From contig DHVL01000041.1 in assembly GCA_002412645.1 (NCBI GenBank), positions 195 to 10,000 of the forward strand: DNA of 9,806 nucleotides, given 5' to 3'. Positions 4,916-9,806 of this stretch are shown in pieces; within the stretch, counting starts at the first letter, position 1; every line of letters starts with the position of its first letter. Made by a program: the position numbers and the translations under genes. The stretch comes from Candidatus Dojkabacteria bacterium UBA5209. GTDB lineage: Bacteria > Patescibacteriota > Dojkabacteria > SC72. Below the pieces are notes generated by a model. The model did not search any database. It was not told the DNA's origin and saw nothing but the letters and a program-made list of their open reading frames with translations.

Positions 4916-6374
4916 TAAAAAATACAAACATATTCTTGGATTAAACAGAAGAAATCAAGAATATGTTAGACAGTACAATTCTTCGTCTGCTAAGGCAATC
5001 GCTGATAATAAGATTGTGACAAAGAGAGTTCTTAAAAAAGAGCTAATACAAACCCCAGAGGTATACAAACTAATTAGATCTAAAAAACAGTTACAGTTTT
5101 TAGATTGGGATAGTTTACCTAAAAGCTTTGTAATAAAACCAAATAAAGGAACAGGAGGGAATGGAATAATAGTATTCTACGGTAAGAAAAAAGGCCAAGA
5201 AGCATGGATACGCCCTAATGGGAATACAATGAGTAAAAGAGATATCATTCTCCATATAGAGAACATCTTAGAGGGTCGGTTCTCAATGGGAAGTAAAAAG
5301 GATATTGCGATAATCGAGGAGAGGATAAGAACAGATCCAATACTTAAACAGTACTCATACAAAGGTGTTCCTGATATAAGAATAATATGCTTTAATCAAG
5401 TCCCTGTCATGGGTATGCTTAGGTTGCCTACTAAGAAATCTAATGGTACTGCAAATCTACACTCAGGTGCAATTTGTACGGGTATAGATATGGAATCAGG
5501 TATTACTACCTACTCTATGCATATGCCTGGTTCTTCATTTAGAACAGATTCATACAAACTAATAGAAACTACACTAGATTTACAAGATAACAAACCCTTA
5601 AGAGGTATTCAAATACCTTACTGGAATGAGATGTTAGAAATAGCGCTTAAATGTCAAGAAGTTACTAAACTAGGATATATAGGTGTAGATATTGCAATAG
5701 ATGCAGAAAAAGGTCCTGTTGTATTTGAAGTAAACGCAAGACCAGGATTGGGTATACAGGTAGCAAACCAAGCAGGTCTTAGATGGAGATTAGAAAAGGT
5801 TCAAGATTTAAAGATAAAGAGTATAAAACACGGTATCAGAGTATCCAAAAATCTCTTTGGTGGAGAAATTGAAGAAAGTATCGAAGCTATCAGTGGTAGA
5901 AAGGTATTAAATATTACAGAAAAAATATCTGTGTTTAATAAGGGTACTGATATATCAAAAGTAAAGATACGTAAAAGTGTAAAAAGAGAGATAGTGAAAG
6001 CATTCATGGATACAGGTATACTTACATCTAGAATCTCCTCTACCCTAGCAAACCGTATAGGATATCTTTCTGCAACAAAAGAGTTTAATAAATTTAATAT
6101 GCCAGAGAAATTTGAAAATTTTAAAGAAGCACAGGAATACATAGATAAATATGAGAAGGAGATTTGTAAAAATGAAGATATTAAGAGATTAGCTAAAATC
6201 GTTGAAGATGGAGAGATAAAAGTGAGACCTGTATTTGATATCGTTATCAAAATCTCAGATGCTGTTCGAATTGCAGAGTTTGTATCTACAGATAGTCAAG
6301 AGATACCTCAACCAGTAGTAATAGGAAGAGCAGATCTCTCTGGATATCTAATAGATACAAGTGGTACATTCTAA
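4899..6374 (+). CDS. Alpha-L-glutamate ligase-like ATP-grasp fused to a retropepsin-like domain
   Basis: A 491-residue protein. Residues 1-300 match the alpha-L-glutamate ligase-related ATP-grasp family: ILGLNRRNQEYVRQYN at the N-terminus, the ATP-binding loop VIKPNKGTGGNGI (78-90), IIEERI (138-143), PDIRI (158-162), NLHSGA (186-191) and the metal-binding FEVNARPG (276-283). Such enzymes form amide bonds through an acyl-phosphate. Residues about 345-491 resemble the RimB-type retropepsin-like peptidase family (Pfam PF05618): VKAFMDTGILTSRIS with the DTG triad at 371-373, and a C-terminal VVIGRADLSGYLIDTSGTF resembling the family's LLGR..L.GRFLVDP ending. A ligase and peptidase in one chain would allow building and trimming of a peptide. 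The start overlaps the 7TM gene by 17 bases; GLNRRN so close to the N-terminus supports it. The ligase call is strong, the peptidase moderately strong. Confidence 0.82.
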   Translation: MIPIISKKYKHILGLNRRNQEYVRQYNSSSAKAIADNKIVTKRVLKKELIQTPEVYKLIRSKKQLQFLDWDSLPKSFVIKPNKGTGGNGIIVFYGKKKGQEAWIRPNGNTMSKRDIILHIENILEGRFSMGSKKDIAIIEERIRTDPILKQYSYKGVPDIRIICFNQVPVMGMLRLPTKKSNGTANLHSGAICTGIDMESGITTYSMHMPGSSFRTDSYKLIETTLDLQDNKPLRGIQIPYWNEMLEIALKCQEVTKLGYIGVDIAIDAEKGPVVFEVNARPGLGIQVANQAGLRWRLEKVQDLKIKSIKHGIRVSKNLFGGEIEESIEAISGRKVLNITEKISVFNKGTDISKVKIRKSVKREIVKAFMDTGILTSRISSTLANRIGYLSATKEFNKFNMPEKFENFKEAQEYIDKYEKEICKNEDIKRLAKIVEDGEIKVRPVFDIVIKISDAVRIAEFVSTDSQEIPQPVVIGRADLSGYLIDTSGTF

Positions 6375-6391
6375 TCTTTTTAAATAAATAT

Positions 6392-7372
6392 ATGACAAAA
6401 AGTTACGAGGAATATCTTAAGATAGCTGGTAATGTACACCTAGCCTACTATATTGAGGCTGCTGAAATCTTAGGTATTAAGTATGAGATAGAAAAAAGAT
6501 CTTTAATGGCAAGATTTGAATATAATGGCAAGCATTGGTATATCATCAATACTGCAACTCCTCTTACAAATACTACTAGTACAACAATCGCAAAAAGAAA
6601 AAATTTAACTAATTTAGTACTCTCAAAGGCAGGTATACCTGTTCCTAAGCAGATAGTACTTAAAAATAAGCATGAAGCCATTAACTTCTTTAATGAATAC
6701 AAAGATATTGTCATAAAGCCTACTCAACAGTTAGGTGGTAGTGGAGTTACATTACTACCAAGAAATAAAAAACAGGTAGTAAGTGCATATAATGAAGCCT
6801 ATAAAAAGTCTAAAACAAAAGGTGGTAACAAAGTACTAGGAGAAGAATTCTTAAAGGGTGAAAACTACAGACTACTAGTTGTAGGAGACTCTGTTGTAGG
6901 TATTGTAAAAAGAAAAGCCGCCTTTGTAGTTGGTAATGGTAAGGATAGTATTAAGAAGTTAATAGAGATAAAAAATAAAGAAAGGAGAGAGAACTTACTA
7001 AAACCAATTAGTATTGATTCTGAAGTTAAACTCAGATTAGAGCAATTAGGTCTTAAATTCTCTTCTGTACCAAAAGAAAAGGAAGAAATATTACTTAGAT
7101 ATAACTGTAATCTAACAACTGGTGGTACTACACAAGAGTGCTCATCTCTAACTCATCAATATTACAAAGATTTAGCTGTAAATGCAGTAAAAGCAATAGG
7201 TACACAGTTTGGTGGTGTAGATATAATTACAGAAGATATTACTAAGCCTGCAAAGTGTGGAGTAAATGAAATCAACTATAACCCTGGATTAAGAGTACAC
7301 TATAAAGTAGACCAAGGAGAATCTGTAAAGGTTGCAGTACCAATTCTCCAATACATTATTAACAATATTTAA
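6392..7372 (+). CDS. Minimal cyanophycin-synthetase-like ATP-grasp ligase
   Basis: A 326-residue ATP-grasp protein. The order of motifs follows the ATP-grasp part of cyanophycin synthetase and bifunctional GshF. First come TTSTTIAKRKNLTNLVLSKA (61-80) and GIPVP (81-85), then the ATP loop VIKPTQQLGGSGV (107-119), GEEFLKGENYRLLVV (150-164) and KRKAAFVVGNGKDSIKKLIE (173-192). The metal-site strand is NEINYNPGLRVHY (292-304). It lacks both the cyanophycin N-terminal domain and the MurE-like domain, so it is a single amide-forming ligase module. It begins 17 bases after the previous gene and ends 18 bases before the next. Cytoplasmic location is expected, as no signal or membrane segment is seen. 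The substrate, an amino acid or short peptide, cannot be read from sequence; glutathione or cyanophycin synthesis is not implied. Confidence 0.83.
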   Translation: MTKSYEEYLKIAGNVHLAYYIEAAEILGIKYEIEKRSLMARFEYNGKHWYIINTATPLTNTTSTTIAKRKNLTNLVLSKAGIPVPKQIVLKNKHEAINFFNEYKDIVIKPTQQLGGSGVTLLPRNKKQVVSAYNEAYKKSKTKGGNKVLGEEFLKGENYRLLVVGDSVVGIVKRKAAFVVGNGKDSIKKLIEIKNKERRENLLKPISIDSEVKLRLEQLGLKFSSVPKEKEEILLRYNCNLTTGGTTQECSSLTHQYYKDLAVNAVKAIGTQFGGVDIITEDITKPAKCGVNEINYNPGLRVHYKVDQGESVKVAVPILQYIINNI

Positions 7373-7390
7373 ACTGTACCAAATATACAC

Positions 7391-9085
7391 ATGAGTAAAA
7401 TACTACAAGGACTTAATCTAGAATCACAGTTCACAACAATTAAATTTGCACTAGAGGGAGATAACCTCTCTGATGTAACAAAATTACTGGATCATATTGC
7501 ATCTTTTCATCCAATCTTTATTAAAGAGTACAGCATAACTCCACAAGAGTTAGTAATTAGATCTAAACTCCCAAGAATATGGAGTGAGACAGAGGAATAT
7601 ATAAAAAAGTTAAGTAAGAGAGAGATTAAATATGAGAGTGTATATGACTTTGTAGTAAATACAATCATATCAAAAAGAATAAAATCAATGTCTACCATAT
7701 CTCTTTTACAAGCAGCACATGAGAAGAATATAGATAGTACATTGGCTGTACTAAGCGAAAAGGTGGTATCAGGATATAAAGAGGGATACATAGATACATT
7801 TAATAGATACTATGTCATAGGATGTGGTAAGGGCTCTCAAATCATTGGCTCCATAGCATCTACCAAGGATTCCTCTGTTTCTCAAAAAATACAAAGGGAT
7901 AAATGGTCAACCAATCTTTTGATTGAGAGATTAGCTTTACCTATTCTTAAATGGGAAATTCTTACCTCTGAAAAAGATATAGAAAAGGTATGGGATTCAT
8001 ACTCTAAGCCTTTAGTTATCAAACCAACAGGTTTAGTTGGAGGTAAGGGTGTATCTGTTAACATAAATACATTAGAAGAGGCTAAGAAGGCATACAAGAG
8101 TGCAAAAAATCAAAACTCTACAAAAACAAGAGAACCTTGGCAAAACAAAATAATGATTCAAGAACAAGTAACTGGAGAAGATTACAGACTTTTAGTAATA
8201 GATGGTAAGTTAGAAGTTGTCACAAAGAGAATTCCTGCATTTGTAACAGGAGATGGGAAGAGTACAATCAAAGAGTTAATAGAAGAAACAAATAGTGATC
8301 CAAGAAGAGATATTTCCAACCCAGCCCATATCTTAAAACCCATAGTTATTGATAAGCCTCTTTTAGATCTTCTTAAGAGTAAAAATCTTTCTTTAGAAAG
8401 TATTCCTCAAAAAGATGAAATCGTTAATGTAAGAAACATAGCTAGTATGAGTCAAGGAGGAATTACGGAAGACTTCACAGACAGCGTAAGCAAAGAAATA
8501 AGACTAATGGTAGAAAGTATAGCCCAATCTATACACGCATTTACACTAGGTGTAGATATACTCTGTAAGGATATCTCTAAGCCATTAACCAAAGAAAATG
8601 GTGCAATATTAGAAGTTAATACAATGCCAGAATCATATCTTAATCTTTACCCCGTAATTGGTAAACAGAGAGAGTATGTAGCTGGAAATTACATAAATGC
8701 CCTACTCTCTGAAAATAGCTGTAAGAAATATATATTCATTGGACAGAGTAAAGATGATATATCTACATTACTAAGAAGGAAGAGAGTAATAAAAGGAGAG
8801 GAGACTGTAGGTGAAGCTGTTGGAGACAAATACTACATAAATGGAGTACTCATTAATGAAAGATTACAAAGAGAGCACCTAGTGGAAGCAATAAAATGTA
8901 ATGCCTCGTTAGATGTAATCATACTTCACTTTAGAGATTGGAAAGAGGTAGAAGAATATGGACTTGGTTTTGATCATATTAATAACGTTTACATTACAAA
9001 AGAAGAAGCTAAAGAGAAGGGATATATGAAGATTCTTAAAAAATACAAACGTATGAAATTAATAGATAAAATTAAGAAAATATAG
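7391..9085 (+). CDS. Cyanophycin-synthetase-like ATP-grasp protein with eroded MurE-like tail
   Basis: A 564-residue protein with the first two domains of cyanophycin synthetase and a short remnant of the third. Residues 1-140 may correspond to its N-domain. From RYYVIGCGKGSQIIGSIAST (139-158) the match to the linker and ATP-grasp start is clear. The ATP-grasp domain has VIKPTGLVGGKGV (209-221), GEDYRLLVIDGKL (262-274), KRIPAFVTGDGKSTIKELIE (279-298), NSDPRR (301-306) and LEVNTMP (407-413). Residues about 445-540 align by eye with the start of the MurE-like domain, including YYINGVLI (481-488) and YGLGFDHINNVYIT (523-536). The P-loop is replaced by GQSKDDIST (451-459) and the rest of the Mur domain is absent. 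A canonical enzyme is near 870-900 residues, so arginine addition and true cyanophycin synthesis are unlikely. The next gene starts 2 bases after its TAG stop. Confidence 0.82.
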   Translation: MSKILQGLNLESQFTTIKFALEGDNLSDVTKLLDHIASFHPIFIKEYSITPQELVIRSKLPRIWSETEEYIKKLSKREIKYESVYDFVVNTIISKRIKSMSTISLLQAAHEKNIDSTLAVLSEKVVSGYKEGYIDTFNRYYVIGCGKGSQIIGSIASTKDSSVSQKIQRDKWSTNLLIERLALPILKWEILTSEKDIEKVWDSYSKPLVIKPTGLVGGKGVSVNINTLEEAKKAYKSAKNQNSTKTREPWQNKIMIQEQVTGEDYRLLVIDGKLEVVTKRIPAFVTGDGKSTIKELIEETNSDPRRDISNPAHILKPIVIDKPLLDLLKSKNLSLESIPQKDEIVNVRNIASMSQGGITEDFTDSVSKEIRLMVESIAQSIHAFTLGVDILCKDISKPLTKENGAILEVNTMPESYLNLYPVIGKQREYVAGNYINALLSENSCKKYIFIGQSKDDISTLLRRKRVIKGEETVGEAVGDKYYINGVLINERLQREHLVEAIKCNASLDVIILHFRDWKEVEEYGLGFDHINNVYITKEEAKEKGYMKILKKYKRMKLIDKIKKI

Positions 9086-9087
9086 AT

Positions 9088-9806
9088 ATGAAGTACTTAA
9101 TACTAGATAAAAGACAGAGAGTAGAGACAGGGAATGATGACAGAATAGCCACTGCCTCTTTGAGGATAATGGAAGAGTTGGACAAAAAAAATATACCCCA
9201 CTCTCTTGCATACTATGATGAACTAGAGTTTGAGTTTATCAACGGTGAAACAGTGATAAAAGCAAAAAGAGAAGATATACGAAAATACAGTCATATACTG
9301 TTCAGAGGTCATGCTTTACATAACGAAATGGAGTATCAATTCAAAAGGTACATAGTAGACTTTGCTGAGTACCATAATGTGCACAACCAAGATAGTAAGA
9401 TATTGGTACAAAATAGTGAAGCTATTAAAAAACTCCCTTACTACAACAAAATTGCACTAGCTATGCTATGCTTTACAAACGATATCCCTTATTTTGATAC
9501 ATACTACAGATCAGATGGTAACTATTTAGCACATAGAGATGTACTAGAAACATTCCCCATCATTATGAAAGAGTACTCTGGTATGAATAGAATAGAGAAA
9601 AAGGATGGTAAGGATGTTACAAAGAAGAATGTCTTTAAGATTACAAATGAGGATGATTTCAGACAGAAGATATTAAAAGACTTAACACACTCTAGGTTTT
9701 TCATACAGCAATATTCAGACACAGGTAAAGACATGCGATTGTTTGTAAAAGGCGACAAAGTGATAGGTGGATGGCAAAGAGAAGCTGTAGATGGTTTCAT
9801 GACAGT
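9088..9806 (+). CDS. RimK/glutathione-synthetase-like ATP-grasp protein (3' end beyond window)
   Basis: Translation of the plus strand gives 239 complete codons and runs off the window. The N-terminal part, MKYLILDKRQRVETGNDDRI and onward to HILFRGHA (69-76), looks like the Rossmann-like pre-ATP-grasp domain of RimK relatives. NSEAIKKLPYYNKIALAMLC (109-128) fits the usual segment before the ATP-binding lobe. FPIIMKEYSG (156-165) supplies the ATP-binding lysine. FFIQQYSDTGKDMRLFVKGDKVIGGWQR (205-231, split here by domain strands) is typical of RimK-type ligases, compare QEFI..AGG.DIR.FVVGDKVV. The glycine-rich loop after K161 is long and lysine-rich rather than compact. The ATG lies 2 bases after the preceding stop, so it belongs to the operon. 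The substrate is unknown. Confidence 0.8.
   Translation, partial: MKYLILDKRQRVETGNDDRIATASLRIMEELDKKNIPHSLAYYDELEFEFINGETVIKAKREDIRKYSHILFRGHALHNEMEYQFKRYIVDFAEYHNVHNQDSKILVQNSEAIKKLPYYNKIALAMLCFTNDIPYFDTYYRSDGNYLAHRDVLETFPIIMKEYSGMNRIEKKDGKDVTKKNVFKITNEDDFRQKILKDLTHSRFFIQQYSDTGKDMRLFVKGDKVIGGWQREAVDGFMT

Noticed and set aside
5801..6250. 149-residue minus-strand open frame opposite the peptidase part of the fusion protein
   Set aside because: The plus-strand frame has DTG and GR..L.G..ID motifs and stays open throughout; the minus frame has no start context or known motif.
7391..9085. Genuine cyanophycin synthetase
   Set aside because: The MurE-like domain is truncated and lacks its P-loop, so the arginine-adding activity that defines the enzyme should be missing.
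9522..9800. 92-residue minus-strand open frame near the window end
   Set aside because: It is opposite a plus-strand RimK-like ATP-grasp gene that runs off the window and has clear motifs.
1..9806. CRISPR arrays, insertion sequences, attachment sites or replication origins
   Set aside because: No regularly spaced direct repeats, transposase-like frames or DnaA-box clusters were seen.

Overview
The window is a strongly AT-rich bacterial chromosome segment. Bacterial-type L33, tRNA-Trp, SecE, NusG, L11, L1, L10 and L7/L12 lie in near-canonical order, and intergenic gaps are short. Almost every start codon lacks a Shine-Dalgarno sequence; the ATG simply follows an A/T-rich stretch. All 12 visible stop codons are TAA or TAG, and no in-frame TGA was seen. 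Together these traits suggest a reduced-genome bacterium, most plausibly a Candidate Phyla Radiation (Patescibacteria) member using the standard code. This placement is inference; no 16S or marker phylogeny can be read here.

Region 1 (1-209) holds the likely N-terminus of a leftward gene and a near-perfect sigma70 promoter firing rightward. Region 2 (210-2463) is one transcription unit: rpmG, tRNA-Trp, secE, nusG, rplK, rplA, closed by a strong intrinsic terminator. Region 3 (2467-3026) is a self-contained cassette: its own promoter, a 128-residue CxxC protein of unknown function carrying the only well-spaced Shine-Dalgarno in the window, and a long perfect inverted repeat. Region 4 (3036-4176) is the rplJ-rplL unit with a perfect-spaced promoter, a foldable leader that may be the L10 autoregulatory site, and a terminator.

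Region 5 (4182-9806, running off the end) is the unusual part. A dedicated promoter drives a tightly packed operon of five genes: a seven-helix membrane protein of the family normally fused to an inactive transglutaminase, then four consecutive ATP-grasp proteins. The first ATP-grasp protein resembles the alpha-L-glutamate ligase-like family and appears fused to a C-terminal retropepsin-like (RimB-type) peptidase domain with a DTG motif. The second is a minimal cyanophycin-synthetase-like ATP-grasp. The third has cyanophycin synthetase N-like and ATP-grasp regions followed by a short, eroded remnant of the MurE-like domain whose P-loop has lost its lysine. The fourth is a RimK/glutathione-synthetase-like ATP-grasp cut by the window end.

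ATP-grasp enzymes of these families join amino acids or peptides by amide bonds through acyl-phosphates. The operon is therefore best read as a membrane-associated system that builds, and possibly trims, a peptide or peptide tag. Substrate and product cannot be read from sequence.
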